This document shows, piece after piece, positions 53,338 through 63,161 of a stretch of DNA of 64,000 nt. The position numbers and the translations under genes are program-made. A model generated the notes under the pieces. That model was not told the DNA's origin. It did not search any database and was given only the letters and a program-made list of their open reading frames with translations. The stretch's first letter is position 1. Each line of letters starts with the position of its first letter. The stretch is from positions 1,218,501-1,282,500 of the forward strand of contig NZ_JBBOYD010000001.1 of assembly GCF_038007965.1 (NCBI RefSeq), given 5' to 3'. Source of the DNA: Niallia sp. FSL W8-0635 (GTDB lineage Bacteria > Bacillota > Bacilli > Bacillales > Cytobacillaceae).

Positions 53338-53352
53338 ATGTAAACGGTTCAA
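53338..53352 (+). promoter_or_regulatory. cre-like site upstream of galK
   Basis: ATGTAAACGGTTCAA matches WTGNAANCGNWNNCW at 14 of 15 positions. It is about 50 bp before the galK ATG, in a region where no strong sigma-A promoter is visible, as expected if an AraC protein activates and CcpA represses. Confidence 0.5.
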
Positions 53353-53400
53353 TAATAACGTGATAGTAAATAATCGTTCATATATAAAGGAGAGATAAAA

Positions 53401-54576
53401 ATGACAAAGAATTTACTTGCAACTTTTACAGATATTTTTAGCGAAGGAGAAACAAAAATACGTACTTTTTTCGCGCCGGGGCGTGTGAATTTAATAGGGG
53501 AACATACAGATTATAATGGAGGGCATGTTTTTCCTTGTGCCTTATCAATTGGTACAACAGCGATCGTTCGAAAAAGAAAGGATAGAATGATTCAGTTCTA
53601 TTCCACTAATTTTACTCAATTAGGTGTTTTAAAGGTTTCCTTAGATAAATTAGTTTATGATCAAGCAGATGATTGGGCGAATTACCCAAAAGGAGTTATT
53701 GCGATACTTGAACAGCATGGGTATAAACTAGATTCTGGATTTGATGTCTTATATGAAGGGAAAATTCCAAACGGTGCAGGCTTATCTTCCTCTGCTTCCA
53801 TTGAAGTAGTGACGGCTATTATGTTAAATGAGTTATATTCTTTATCAATTGACAGAATCTCTCTAGTGAAAATGTGTCAGCAGGCAGAAAACGAATTTAT
53901 TGGTGTAAGCTGTGGCATTATGGATCAATTTGCGATTGGGATGGGAAAAGAAAAACATGCTATTTTACTAGACTGCGATAAGCTAGATTATACCTACAGC
54001 CCACTTGATTTAGAAGATGCGTCGTTAATTATTGCTAATACTAACAAACGTAGGGGCTTAGCTGATTCTAAATATAATGAGAGACGAGGAGAATGTGAAA
54101 GAGCATTAAAAGACTTGCAGGAAGATTTAGATATTCGTTCATTAGGAGAATTAACGCCAGTTGAATTTGATAGGAATGCACATCTAATCAAGCAAGATGT
54201 CGATAGACGGAGAGCGAAGCATGCTGTATATGAAAATGCTAGAACTATAGAGGCGGTTAAAAAACTACAAGCTGGTGATATAACGGCCTTTGGACAATTG
54301 ATGAACGCATCACATATTTCCTTGAGAGATGACTATGAAGTTACCGGAAAAGAATTGGATGCTTTAGTGGAGGCAGCTTGGGAGCAAGAAGGTGTCATTG
54401 GTTCTCGTATGACAGGTGCAGGCTTTGGTGGCTGTACGATCAGTATTGTGAATAACGAATATATTGATGCCTTTATCGAAACAGTAGGAGGGAAGTACGA
54501 AGAGCAGACAGGATTAAAGGCAGACTTTTATGTTGTTCAAGTTGGAGATGGCGCAAAAGAAATTATTGGAGAGTAG
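53401..54576 (+). CDS. galK: Galactokinase
   Basis: GHMP kinase that makes galactose 1-phosphate. The 391-aa protein has the galactose-binding signature APGRVNLIGEHTDYNGGHV (about residues 27-45), the ATP loop IPNGAGLSSSASIEV and motif 3 MTGAGFGGCTISIV. AAAGGAGAG precedes the ATG. It is first of the galK-galE-galT operon; galE follows after 24 bp. No galactose transporter or mutarotase gene is nearby. Confidence 0.96.
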   Translation: MTKNLLATFTDIFSEGETKIRTFFAPGRVNLIGEHTDYNGGHVFPCALSIGTTAIVRKRKDRMIQFYSTNFTQLGVLKVSLDKLVYDQADDWANYPKGVIAILEQHGYKLDSGFDVLYEGKIPNGAGLSSSASIEVVTAIMLNELYSLSIDRISLVKMCQQAENEFIGVSCGIMDQFAIGMGKEKHAILLDCDKLDYTYSPLDLEDASLIIANTNKRRGLADSKYNERRGECERALKDLQEDLDIRSLGELTPVEFDRNAHLIKQDVDRRRAKHAVYENARTIEAVKKLQAGDITAFGQLMNASHISLRDDYEVTGKELDALVEAAWEQEGVIGSRMTGAGFGGCTISIVNNEYIDAFIETVGGKYEEQTGLKADFYVVQVGDGAKEIIGE

Positions 54577-54600
54577 GAGTTAATAAAGGAGGAATAAGAA

Positions 54601-55593
54601 ATGGCGATTTTAGTATGTGGTGGTGCAGGCTATATCGGGAGTCATATGGTGTCTGAATTATTAGACCGAGGGGAAGAAGTAATTGTTGTTGATAATCTTC
54701 AAACCGGGCATAAAGCAGCCGTATTAGAAGATGCAACTCTTTATATTGGCGATTTACGAGACGAACATTTCTTAGACGATGTGTTTAAGAAACATACGAT
54801 TGATGCGGTTGTCCATTTTGCTGCTGACTCCTTAGTTGGGGAAAGTGTGACGAATCCATTGAAGTATTATGACAATAATGTATATGGTGCTATGTCTCTA
54901 TTAAAGGTCATGCATGCAAATGATGTGAAGAAAATTGTTTTCTCTTCGACTGCAGCAACCTATGGTGAAGCGGAGAATTTCCCGATACAAGAGAGTGACC
55001 CTACCATTCCAACAAATCCATATGGTGAGACAAAGCTTGCGATTGAAAAAATGTTAAAGTGGACAGAAGAAGCATATGGGATTCATTATGTTGCGCTAAG
55101 ATACTTTAATGTTGCTGGAGCACATATGGACGGAAAAATAGGAGAAGATCATTTTCCTGAAACACATCTTATTCCGATTATTTTACAAGTGGCATTAGGA
55201 AGTAGAGAAGCTATTAGCATCTTTGGCGATGATTATGATACACATGACGGAACATGTATAAGGGATTATATTCATGTCACTGATTTAGCGAATGCCCATA
55301 TACTTGCATTGGAAAAATTAGAAAAAGATGAGACAAGCGGAATATACAATTTAGGTAGTGGAACAGGATTTACAGTGAAGGAAGTAATTGAAGCAACTAG
55401 AAAGGTAACAGGACATCCTATCCCAACTGTAATTGCACCTAGAAGAGCAGGGGATCCTGCCCGGTTAGTTGCTTCATCAGAAAAAGCAAAAGCAGAATTA
55501 GGCTGGGAACCACAATATACTTCTTTAGAAAAAATGATTGGTAGTGCATGGAGATGGTTCCAAGAAAATCCGGAAGGCTATAAAGATAGATAA
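54601..55593 (+). CDS. galE: UDP-glucose 4-epimerase
   Basis: NAD-dependent short-chain dehydrogenase-type epimerase interconverting UDP-galactose and UDP-glucose. The 330-aa sequence shows VCGGAGYIGSHMV (cofactor loop, residues 5-17), the FSSTAATYGEAE segment, the catalytic Y-x3-K in PYGETK, and RYFNVAGAH. AAAGGAGGAAT precedes the ATG. It also supplies UDP-galactose for cell-surface glycans, which may matter for the glycosyltransferase downstream. Confidence 0.96.
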   Translation: MAILVCGGAGYIGSHMVSELLDRGEEVIVVDNLQTGHKAAVLEDATLYIGDLRDEHFLDDVFKKHTIDAVVHFAADSLVGESVTNPLKYYDNNVYGAMSLLKVMHANDVKKIVFSSTAATYGEAENFPIQESDPTIPTNPYGETKLAIEKMLKWTEEAYGIHYVALRYFNVAGAHMDGKIGEDHFPETHLIPIILQVALGSREAISIFGDDYDTHDGTCIRDYIHVTDLANAHILALEKLEKDETSGIYNLGSGTGFTVKEVIEATRKVTGHPIPTVIAPRRAGDPARLVASSEKAKAELGWEPQYTSLEKMIGSAWRWFQENPEGYKDR

Positions 55594-55627
55594 TGAGGAA
55601 TAACGAAGAAGAAAGGAGCGATGGTAG

Positions 55628-57166
55628 ATGACAACAACTATTTTTCATCTTGTAGAACAATTGCTTCATTATGGACTAAAATCAAACTTAATAACAAGCT
55701 GGGATATAGATGTCGTACGAAATAAAATACTTGAAATCTTAGAATTGGATGATTTTATCCCATCTGAACAGAATCCAGTAATGGAAACAGATTTGCGCAT
55801 TATTTTAGACAATATTCTAGATTGGGCAGCAGAAAATAGCCGCTTAGAAGAAAATACGATTACGAACAGGGATTTATTTGACACAAAATTAATGGGATCC
55901 TTTGTCCCATTGCCATCTGAAATAAATAATAGGTTCGAAATGTTATACAAAGAAAAGGGACCAAAGCAAGCAACAAGTTGGTTTTATGATTTTTCGAAAA
56001 AGGTAGATTATATTCGAACCGATCGAATTGCCAAAAATGAAGAATGGTTGGCAGAAACAAGTTACGGGGAACTAGAGATTACGATTAATTTATCCAAACC
56101 AGAAAAAGATCCGAAAGAAATCGCTGCAGCGAAAAAACTAAAGCAGGGGTCTTATCCAAAATGTTTGCTATGCAAAGAGAATGCTGGTTATGCAGGAAGA
56201 GTCAATCATCCTGCTAGACAAAATCATCGTATTGTACCAGTAACATTAGAAGGGGAACAATGGTTTCTGCAATTTTCGCCATATGTTTATTATAATGAGC
56301 ATGCCATATGCTTTTCCGAGCAGCATGAACCAATGACTATTTCCAAAAGGACATTTGCAAGATTATTAGACTTTGTTAAACAATATCCACATTATTTCAT
56401 TGGTTCCAATGCAGACCTTCCAATTGTTGGGGGTTCGATTCTCACACATGAGCATTTTCAAGGGGGATTTCATGATTTTCCGATGGCAAAGGCTGAAATA
56501 GAAACAGTCTTTACCCTTGACCGTTTTCCCACTATACAAGCAGGAACCGTCAAATGGCCAATGTCTGTTCTTCGATTACAAGGAGAAGATATACAAGAAT
56601 TAGTGGAAGCATCTGATTGTATTTTAAAGGAATGGATCAACTATAGTGATGAAAGGGTAGATATTATTGCGTACACAGATGGTACTCGCCATAATACAAT
56701 TACCCCGATTGCCAGAATGCAAAATGGATTATATGAAATCGATTTAGTGTTGCGCAATAACCGCACAAATGAGGACCATCCATTCGGTATATTCCATCCA
56801 CATGAAGAGGTCCATGCGATTAAACATGAGAATATCGGTCTTATTGAAGTGATGGGGTTAGCAGTGTTGCCAGGACGTTTAAAAGAAGAAATGAGCCTGC
56901 TTGCAGACAAAATTTTATATGCTAATTTTGAGGAAAGCATCAAGGAAGAACCTACCATCATAAAACATTTAAACTGGGCAAAAGCAGTAAAAGAGAAAAA
57001 CCCACAGATTACAAAAGAAAATGTACACTCCATTTTACAAATGGAAATAGGAATTGTATTTGAAACTATTTTGCATCATGCAGGTGTATTTAAAAGGGAT
57101 GACGAAGGTACAAAAGCCTTTCATCGATTTATAGAGACACTGCAAAAAAATACAGTGAAAAAATAA
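55628..57166 (+). CDS. galT: Galactose-1-phosphate uridylyltransferase (Firmicute type)
   Basis: Transfers UMP from UDP-glucose to galactose 1-phosphate. At 512 aa it is the long Firmicutes form (GalT class II), with PKCLLCKENAGYAGRVNHPARQNHRIVP, the histidine-rich active-site segment GGSILTHEHFQGG and a C-terminal HHAGVFKRDDEG. AGAAAGGAGCG precedes the ATG. It closes the Leloir operon; a 9-bp inverted repeat follows, but no classical T-run. Confidence 0.95.
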   Translation: MTTTIFHLVEQLLHYGLKSNLITSWDIDVVRNKILEILELDDFIPSEQNPVMETDLRIILDNILDWAAENSRLEENTITNRDLFDTKLMGSFVPLPSEINNRFEMLYKEKGPKQATSWFYDFSKKVDYIRTDRIAKNEEWLAETSYGELEITINLSKPEKDPKEIAAAKKLKQGSYPKCLLCKENAGYAGRVNHPARQNHRIVPVTLEGEQWFLQFSPYVYYNEHAICFSEQHEPMTISKRTFARLLDFVKQYPHYFIGSNADLPIVGGSILTHEHFQGGFHDFPMAKAEIETVFTLDRFPTIQAGTVKWPMSVLRLQGEDIQELVEASDCILKEWINYSDERVDIIAYTDGTRHNTITPIARMQNGLYEIDLVLRNNRTNEDHPFGIFHPHEEVHAIKHENIGLIEVMGLAVLPGRLKEEMSLLADKILYANFEESIKEEPTIIKHLNWAKAVKEKNPQITKENVHSILQMEIGIVFETILHHAGVFKRDDEGTKAFHRFIETLQKNTVKK

Positions 57167-57183
57167 AAAAAGATTGGTTTAGA

Positions 57184-57229
57184 GAGACGGACGTTCACTA
57201 TACGTGGAAAGAATGTGATTGTCCGTCTC
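57184..57229. other. Inverted repeat after galT
   Basis: GAGACGGAC (57184-57192) and GTCCGTCTC (57221-57229) are perfect arms with a 28-base interval. Neither side has an adjacent T-run, so termination is possible but not shown. Confidence 0.5.
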
Positions 57230-57292
57230 GGAATACAATTTTCACTGTATGAAAATATAATTTCAAACTAATCTATTCTTAATTTTTGTCTA

Positions 57293-58840
57293 TCAAAGAA
57301 CCTTTAATGCCAAATGATTATGAATCGTTTTATAAAAATGATGGTTATCTGTTTGCTGTTTTTTTAACCGAAGCTTTGGATTCGGAATATGTAACTGCAT
57401 TTTGTGATAGTCTCGATACGATAAATAAATAGTGTAAACGGATTTCCCAAAAGGAGCAAAGAATGCTTCGGGTATCATAATTCTTTTCAAAGCTCCCTCA
57501 TATGGTTCAAGCTGAAAGGAAAACTGTTTATGCATATTGTTTCGATCCCGGAAAAGTATCTGCTCCATGTCTTCTGGATAATCACCTGCTATGCCAATAT
57601 CGAACCGGAAGAAGCCGTTAGCGTATTCGCAATTTACTAATTCTGCATACATGGGCACTTTAATATAGTTATACGGTGTGCTTAAAGGGGAAACCCAATA
57701 AGCGATACCATCTTTTACAATATGCTTTTTACTTTTTTCTAGATTCATCCACTTAAATAATGTTTCGATATCTTTATAGCGCTTTTGAAGAAATAATTGA
57801 TAACAAACTTTATTATAGGGATGAAAAAAATGGTCACTGATTTCATAATCCAAGGAAGAAGTCGTCCGTAACATTTTTTTCATGGTTGAAATATATGCTT
57901 TTCTTTTTAAAAATTCATCCATTTTTTCTTTATAAGTTTGAGCAGCCTCACTTCTTAGTGTATGATATCGATTCATAAAACCATTAAAGCAATCAAATTC
58001 ATAAAGCCGATTAAAAATCATTTTTTTTACTTCTTCATCCATCTCTTTCTGTTTAAAATAGTGAATGACTTTTCTATTGCAACGCATTTTATTTAAAGCG
58101 TTTGTTCTTCTGGTCAAAGACTCTTGATTGTCATCCAAGCGATTTAAATAATAGACAATCGACTCCGTTGTAGAAATTTTCTTGCAGTTAGTAAGGACTT
58201 CCATGAAAAACTGCTTATCCTCTGCATATTTCATCTCTGGAAACTTAATTTGATTTTTTTTAATAATACTAGATTTCATCAATCTTGCTCTAGGTCCTAG
58301 ATGATGAAAAATATGTGGGATACTTGTTGGATGTATACTTCGTCTTTCTTTCCATGATTCATGTTCTGCTACAATCGCGCTTTTATTAGATGTAACTCTA
58401 ATTGTCTTTCCGACGGCATAATCATCGTCGGTTTCATTCAAAACACTATAAAGCTTTTCTAAACCGGTTTTCTCAAACCAATCATCTGCATCTAAAAAAG
58501 TTAAATAGGGGGCAGATGAAAGCTCGATTCCTAAATTTCTAGGATAGGCAGGGGTCCCGCTATTTTTGGCAAGAAGGGCGAGTTTAATATTTGGATGTTC
58601 TTTAACAAATGATTTTAAAATGGAACGAGTCTGATCTTTAGAACCATCGTCAACGATTATATACTCAATTTGTGGCATAATAGATTGCTGTAATACCGAT
58701 TCAATGGTGTGCTTGATCGTTTTTTCATTATTATATACGGGTGTAATAACAGAAATAAGAGGCTGATTTAAATAGCGATCACTTTGATATAAATCATAGT
58801 TATATTTATGTTTTTTTGGAAATGGTGATATATTTTTCAT
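57293..58840 (-). CDS. Family 2 glycosyltransferase with long C-terminal region
   Basis: A 515-aa protein. The N-terminal GT-A domain (residues about 27-240) has ISVITPVYNNEKTIKHTIESVL, the nucleotide-binding DDGSKDQTRSIL and the metal site LTFLDADDW. Residues 250-515 form an extra region rich in aromatic and basic residues, without membrane helices, resembling the accessory part of wall-polymer glycosyltransferases. It stands alone on the minus strand between galT and a LacI gene. Donor and acceptor are unknown; cell-wall or capsule polymer synthesis is likely. Confidence 0.85.
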   Translation of the reverse strand: MKNISPFPKKHKYNYDLYQSDRYLNQPLISVITPVYNNEKTIKHTIESVLQQSIMPQIEYIIVDDGSKDQTRSILKSFVKEHPNIKLALLAKNSGTPAYPRNLGIELSSAPYLTFLDADDWFEKTGLEKLYSVLNETDDDYAVGKTIRVTSNKSAIVAEHESWKERRSIHPTSIPHIFHHLGPRARLMKSSIIKKNQIKFPEMKYAEDKQFFMEVLTNCKKISTTESIVYYLNRLDDNQESLTRRTNALNKMRCNRKVIHYFKQKEMDEEVKKMIFNRLYEFDCFNGFMNRYHTLRSEAAQTYKEKMDEFLKRKAYISTMKKMLRTTSSLDYEISDHFFHPYNKVCYQLFLQKRYKDIETLFKWMNLEKSKKHIVKDGIAYWVSPLSTPYNYIKVPMYAELVNCEYANGFFRFDIGIAGDYPEDMEQILFRDRNNMHKQFSFQLEPYEGALKRIMIPEAFFAPFGKSVYTIYLSYRDYHKMQLHIPNPKLRLKKQQTDNHHFYKTIHNHLALKVL

Positions 58841-59130
58841 TGGTTACCCTACCTTTATAATTAAAGCTAAATGAAGCTCCTACTAGCAATCATTATGAAT
58901 CAACGAGCAAAAAGCTATACTTCCATAAGTAGAAAAAATAGTTAATACGATATTATTATTATCCTGTATAATAAAGGTAGAAAAGAAGTAGGCAAGAGTG
59001 GAAGCGGCTAGAAGGAAATTAGATACATAAGTACCAGTAAATGAAAGGGCTTTCTGTTTTTGTGATGATAGGGAGATAGGAGGCACTTACCCTTTATTTT
59101 TGTTAATGCAATGTATAAGGAGGTTTATAG

Positions 59131-60111
59131 GTGACAACGATTGGTGATATTGCAAAACTTGCAGGTGTAGCGAAGAGTACAGTTTCTCGTTATTTAAATG
59201 ATGGTTCTGTAAGTGAGGCAACAAAACGAAAAATACAACATATTATTAAGGAAACGGGCTATATGCCTAATGCATTCGCCCAAAGCTTAAAGGCAAAGAA
59301 AACAAATATCATTGGGACTATTGTTCCTCGACTAGATTCATATGCTTCCTCACGAACATTAATTGGTATAGATGAAGAATTAAAGACTATGAATTATCAA
59401 ATGTTAATTTCCCATTCCAATCTTGACTTAGAACGGGAAATTGAAAATATCCACTCTTTAGTTAGACAGAAGGTAGCAGGAATTATTTTATTAGCGACGG
59501 AAATAACGGAACATCACTTAGCAATTATAAAGCAGGTAGGTATTCCAGTGCTAATAGTAGGACAGCAGCATAAGGAGATTCCTAGTTTAATTCATAATGA
59601 TTACGAAGCAGCCTATGAAGTAGGGAAATATGTTATATCTCAAGGACATAAAAAAATTGCTTTCCTTGGAGTTAATGAAAAAAATGTTGCGATTGGAATC
59701 GAAAGAAAAGACGGCTTTAAAAAAAGTATAGAGGATGGTGAAGGGATGGATGTAAGATTTTTTGAAACAAATCGAAATAGTTCAGAGTCGTTTTCTATTG
59801 TTTCAGAAATAATGGATACATTCAGTCCGAGTATAATTGTTTGTGCAACAGATAATCTTGCAATCAAAACAATGAAAGCGGTTTATTCAAGGGGCGTTTC
59901 GATTCCGAATGATCTTTCAATTACTGGTTTTGGTGGATATGAAATGACGGAAATGATTCACCCCGGTATAACAACGGCTAAGTTTTTTTATAAAGATGCT
60001 GGTAATCTTGCAGCTAGAAAGATGCTTAGTCTTATAAGAGGTGAGGATACTCCGATGAAAACTGTATCAGGATTTGAAATTATTTATCGGGAAAGTGTTA
60101 GAAAGATTTAG
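59131..60111 (+). CDS. LacI-family transcriptional regulator
   Basis: A 326-aa repressor with the N-terminal headpiece TTIGDIAKLAGVAKSTVSRYLNDGSVSEATKRKI (residues 2-36) and hinge, followed by a periplasmic-binding-protein-like sensor domain (IIGTIVPRLDSYASSRTLIGIDEELK). The start is GTG, 9 bases after AAGGAGG. The sequence type recalls sucrose or other oligosaccharide regulators. No sugar genes adjoin it except the nag operon, which has its own GntR regulator, so the target is unknown. Confidence 0.9.
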   Translation: MTTIGDIAKLAGVAKSTVSRYLNDGSVSEATKRKIQHIIKETGYMPNAFAQSLKAKKTNIIGTIVPRLDSYASSRTLIGIDEELKTMNYQMLISHSNLDLEREIENIHSLVRQKVAGIILLATEITEHHLAIIKQVGIPVLIVGQQHKEIPSLIHNDYEAAYEVGKYVISQGHKKIAFLGVNEKNVAIGIERKDGFKKSIEDGEGMDVRFFETNRNSSESFSIVSEIMDTFSPSIIVCATDNLAIKTMKAVYSRGVSIPNDLSITGFGGYEMTEMIHPGITTAKFFYKDAGNLAARKMLSLIRGEDTPMKTVSGFEIIYRESVRKI

Positions 60112-60261
60112 CGGGGAATTTAAATGGTATTTGGTTATAGAAAGTGCAGACAAAGCAAAAAATAATCTTATTTCATTGATATCAGCTGAAGCTGTAAAAA
60201 GAAAGCTTTGGCTGTTATCAAATACAATTAAGAGAAAGACGAAGATGTGGCCAAATGAGGG

Positions 60262-60311
60262 TTGACTCAGGAAAATGAAATAATTTATAATTTGATATGA
60301 AAGCGATTACT
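60262..60311 (+). promoter_or_regulatory. Strong sigma-A promoter with cre site before nagA
   Basis: TTGACT (60262-60267), 18 bp, TATAAT (60286-60291). ATGAAAGCGATTACT (60297-60311) fits the cre consensus WTGNAANCGNWNNCW at all positions and would cover the start site. The predicted leader to nagA is about 180 nt. The rest of the 60112-60481 gap holds no supported gene. Confidence 0.7.
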
Positions 60312-60422
60312 GAAAGATACTCCGAAAAGAATTAGTAAAAAGTTTGTTAAATTTCCTGACAAGTTTAGAGATTTATAGGAATACTTTTAGTAGTATATGT
60401 AATAATGATTATGTACGGCGCA

Positions 60423-60438
60423 ACTGGTATAGACATCT
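60423..60438 (+). promoter_or_regulatory. NagR-type operator (dre-like)
   Basis: ACTGGTATAGACATCT matches the DasR/NagR consensus (ACTGGTCTAGACCACT type) at 13 of 16 positions. It lies about 45 bp upstream of nagA, in an operon that encodes a NagR-like regulator, so it is probably its binding site. Confidence 0.7.
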
Positions 60439-60481
60439 AGATATATAGTTGACGACAATTTTAGAAGGGGTTAATGAAATC

Positions 60482-61690
60482 ATGATTTCAGAGGAACGAC
60501 AGAAATTAGTTTTAAAAAACTTATGTATTTACACAGAAGCAGGGATTAATCCTAATGGATATGTGGTGGTGAAGGATGGAAAAATTGAAACGATTGGTTT
60601 AATGGAATCCTTTCATGAAAAAGACTGGAGTGGTGCTCGAGTAATAGAATTTCCTAAGGGGATGAATTTAATTCCAGGATTTATTGATATCCATATTCAT
60701 GGAGCAAATGATGCGGATGCGATGGATGGGACGCTGAATTCCTTAGAAACGATGGCGAATACCTTGCCGATGGAAGGAACAACTAGCTTTTTAGCAACTA
60801 CAATGACACAGGATGTAGAAAGTATTGAAAAGGCATTGTCTACTATTGGCCAGTATATCGAATCTGCTGATCAAACGGGAAAAGCGGAAATTATCGGAAT
60901 TCACTTAGAAGGACCCTTTATCTCAGAAAAAAGAGTTGGGGCTCAACCAATTCAATCCGTTAAAAAGCCAGAGGTAGCATTATTTAAAAAATGGCGAAAA
61001 TTATCAAATGATCAAATTAAACTTGTTACAATGGCACCTGAGGAAGATGAGAATTTCGAGCTTGTTCGTTATTTAAAGAGTGAAAATATTGTTCCATCCA
61101 TGGGTCACTCAGATGCTGTATATGAACAAGTACTAACAAGTATTCAAGCTGGAGTAAATCATGTTACACATCTTTTTAATGGTATGAGAGGCTTGCATCA
61201 TCGAGATCCAGGAGTGGCTGGTGCTGCATTGCTTCATTCTGAGTTGATGGCAGAAATGATTGTGGATGGCGTTCATATCCATCCAGAAATCGTGAAACTA
61301 GCTTTTTTACAAAAGGGTGTTAATCATATCATTTTAATTACTGACAGTATGCGCGCCAAATGGCTTGAGGATGGTATTTCATCACTGGGCGGTCAAAAGG
61401 TAATTGTTAAGGATGGGAAGGCATTATTGGAAAATGGTTCCCTTGCTGGCAGTACATTAAAAATGATTGATGCAATAAATAATATGATGAATTTTACAGG
61501 ATGTACTTTACAGGATGTAGTACAAATGGCGTCCTATAATCCGGCCAAGCAAATAGGAGTGTTGGATAAAAAAGGTAGTATTGCAAAAGGAAAAGACGCA
61601 GATTTAGTCGTATTAGATGAGAAAAATCAAGTGATGCTTACAATTTGTAATGGACAAATTGTTTATTCGAATGGAGGAGTAACAGCATGA
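60482..61690 (+). CDS. nagA: N-acetylglucosamine-6-phosphate deacetylase
   Basis: Amidohydrolase that removes acetate from GlcNAc 6-phosphate, giving glucosamine 6-phosphate. The 402-aa protein has the metal site PGFIDIHIHGANDADAMD, the glutamate ligand segment GIHLEGPFISEKRVGAQP, HVTHLFNGMRGLHHRDPG and VLITDSM-like ILITDSMRAKW. ATG 60482 is preferred, with AGAAGGGG 11 bases upstream; a TTG at 60449 in the same frame lacks a site. Its last codons overlap nagB. Confidence 0.95.
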   Translation: MISEERQKLVLKNLCIYTEAGINPNGYVVVKDGKIETIGLMESFHEKDWSGARVIEFPKGMNLIPGFIDIHIHGANDADAMDGTLNSLETMANTLPMEGTTSFLATTMTQDVESIEKALSTIGQYIESADQTGKAEIIGIHLEGPFISEKRVGAQPIQSVKKPEVALFKKWRKLSNDQIKLVTMAPEEDENFELVRYLKSENIVPSMGHSDAVYEQVLTSIQAGVNHVTHLFNGMRGLHHRDPGVAGAALLHSELMAEMIVDGVHIHPEIVKLAFLQKGVNHIILITDSMRAKWLEDGISSLGGQKVIVKDGKALLENGSLAGSTLKMIDAINNMMNFTGCTLQDVVQMASYNPAKQIGVLDKKGSIAKGKDADLVVLDEKNQVMLTICNGQIVYSNGGVTA

Positions 61691-62439
61691 AATTAATCGA
61701 AGTACAAAGCTATGATGAAATGAGTAAAGTAGCAGCAGAAATAATGATTGAGCAAATTAAAACGAAACCAAACAGTGTTCTAGGACTAGCAACTGGAGGA
61801 ACACCGATAGGAACATACCAGAATTTAATTAAGGATTTCACCAAAAATAAAACGTCATACGAAAAAGTTATGACTGTCAATTTAGATGAATACATTGGTT
61901 TAGAAAAGGACAATCCACAAAGCTATAGCTACTATATGAAAGAGCAGTTATTTAACCATATTAACATCCCAGAAAATCAAACGTATTTACCATCTGCTAA
62001 AAGTGTGGAAGAAGAAGAGGCAGGAAGAAATTATGAAAAGCTTATTGATTCCTTAGGTGGAATAGATTTGCAAATTTTAGGGATAGGGGAAAATGGGCAT
62101 ATCGGTTTTAATGAACCAGGTACTTCATTTTCTTCTCCTACAAGTATTGTAAAACTGGCTGAATCAACGCGAGAGGCAAATGCTCGATATTTTACGAAGA
62201 TGGAGGAGGTGCCAACACACGCTATCTCTATGGGGATATCTACGATCATGAAAAGTCGAAAAATCATCTTACTTGTTTCCGGAGTGAAAAAAGCTCCGAT
62301 ACTAAATCAGTTATTTCATACAGATGTAAAGGAGGATCTACCTGCATCTATTCTAAAAAAACATCCAGATGTTACGATTATAGCTGATCAGGAAGCACTT
62401 TCGATTTTAAAAGAAAGTAAAGGGAGTGTGTATAGTTGA
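61687..62439 (+). CDS. nagB: Glucosamine-6-phosphate deaminase
   Basis: Converts glucosamine 6-phosphate to fructose 6-phosphate and ammonia. The 250-aa sequence contains LGLATGGTPIGTY (phosphate loop), TVNLDEYIGLEKDNPQSYSYYM with the catalytic Asp, and LGIGENGHIGFNEPGTSF with the catalytic His. Length is standard. Its ATG overlaps the nagA stop (ATGA) and its stop overlaps the TTG start of nagR, so all are translated as a coupled unit. Confidence 0.97.
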   Translation: MKLIEVQSYDEMSKVAAEIMIEQIKTKPNSVLGLATGGTPIGTYQNLIKDFTKNKTSYEKVMTVNLDEYIGLEKDNPQSYSYYMKEQLFNHINIPENQTYLPSAKSVEEEEAGRNYEKLIDSLGGIDLQILGIGENGHIGFNEPGTSFSSPTSIVKLAESTREANARYFTKMEEVPTHAISMGISTIMKSRKIILLVSGVKKAPILNQLFHTDVKEDLPASILKKHPDVTIIADQEALSILKESKGSVYS

Positions 62440-63161
62440 TCATAAAAGATTCGCATATTCCCATTTACTATCAATTAGAGATGGAGATAAAAGAAATCAT
62501 TAAAAATCTACAACCGGGAGATCCGATTAGTTCAGAACGGGAATTTTCTGAAAAATATGGTATCAGCAGGATGACGGTGCGTCAAGCAATTAATAATTTA
62601 GTGGCAGAGGGGGTTCTTGTTCGGCAACGGGGAAAGGGAACCTTTGTTGCTACCCCTAAAGTAGAGCAGGAGCTTTCTGGACTAACTAGCTTCTCAGAAG
62701 ACATGCGATCAAGGGGGTTAACACCGCAAACGAAAATTTTAGATTTTAAGACGATTCCATGTCCAAGGGGGATAGCCTCTAAGCTACAGATAGAGGAGGG
62801 AGATACGGTGTATGAGTTTAGCCGATTACGAATAGCAGACGATATTCCAATGGCGCTTGAAACGTCGTATTTACCGACTACAGTGATTAAAGATCTTCAG
62901 GAAGAGACTTTACATGGCTCTATTTATGAATATGTTGAACAGACTTTATATTTAAAAATTAGTCATGCGACACAAACGATAGAGTCGACTTTATCTCAAA
63001 AAAACGAAAGCACACCTCTTGGCATAAAAGAAGGTGCTCCTGTATTACTAATGGAACGATACAGTTATTTAGAAAATGGTACTCCATTTGAATATGTTAA
63101 ATCGATTTATCGAGGAGATCGCTATAAATTTGTCATTGATATGAAGAGGTCACAATCATGA
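62436..63161 (+). CDS. nagR: GntR/HutC-family regulator NagR (YvoA-like)
   Basis: Repressor of amino-sugar genes, 241 aa. A GntR winged helix (PISSEREFSEKYGISRMTVRQAINNLVAEGVLVRQRGKGTFVA, about residues 28-70) precedes a UTRA ligand domain (from about 90), which in NagR binds glucosamine or GlcNAc 6-phosphate. The start is TTG (62436), overlapping nagB by four bases. Gene order nagA-nagB-nagR equals B. subtilis nagA-nagB-nagR (yvoA). The dre-like site before nagA fits autoregulation. Confidence 0.93.
   Translation: MIIKDSHIPIYYQLEMEIKEIIKNLQPGDPISSEREFSEKYGISRMTVRQAINNLVAEGVLVRQRGKGTFVATPKVEQELSGLTSFSEDMRSRGLTPQTKILDFKTIPCPRGIASKLQIEEGDTVYEFSRLRIADDIPMALETSYLPTTVIKDLQEETLHGSIYEYVEQTLYLKISHATQTIESTLSQKNESTPLGIKEGAPVLLMERYSYLENGTPFEYVKSIYRGDRYKFVIDMKRSQS

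Noticed and set aside
58883..59086. 67-codon minus-strand frame with hydrophobic stretch upstream of the LacI gene
   Set aside because: GTG start with poor ribosome-binding site spacing and no recognisable family; it cannot be told apart from chance in AT-rich DNA.
60074..60265. 63-codon frame overlapping the end of the LacI gene
   Set aside because: It overlaps the real gene in another frame, and its ATG lacks a ribosome-binding site.
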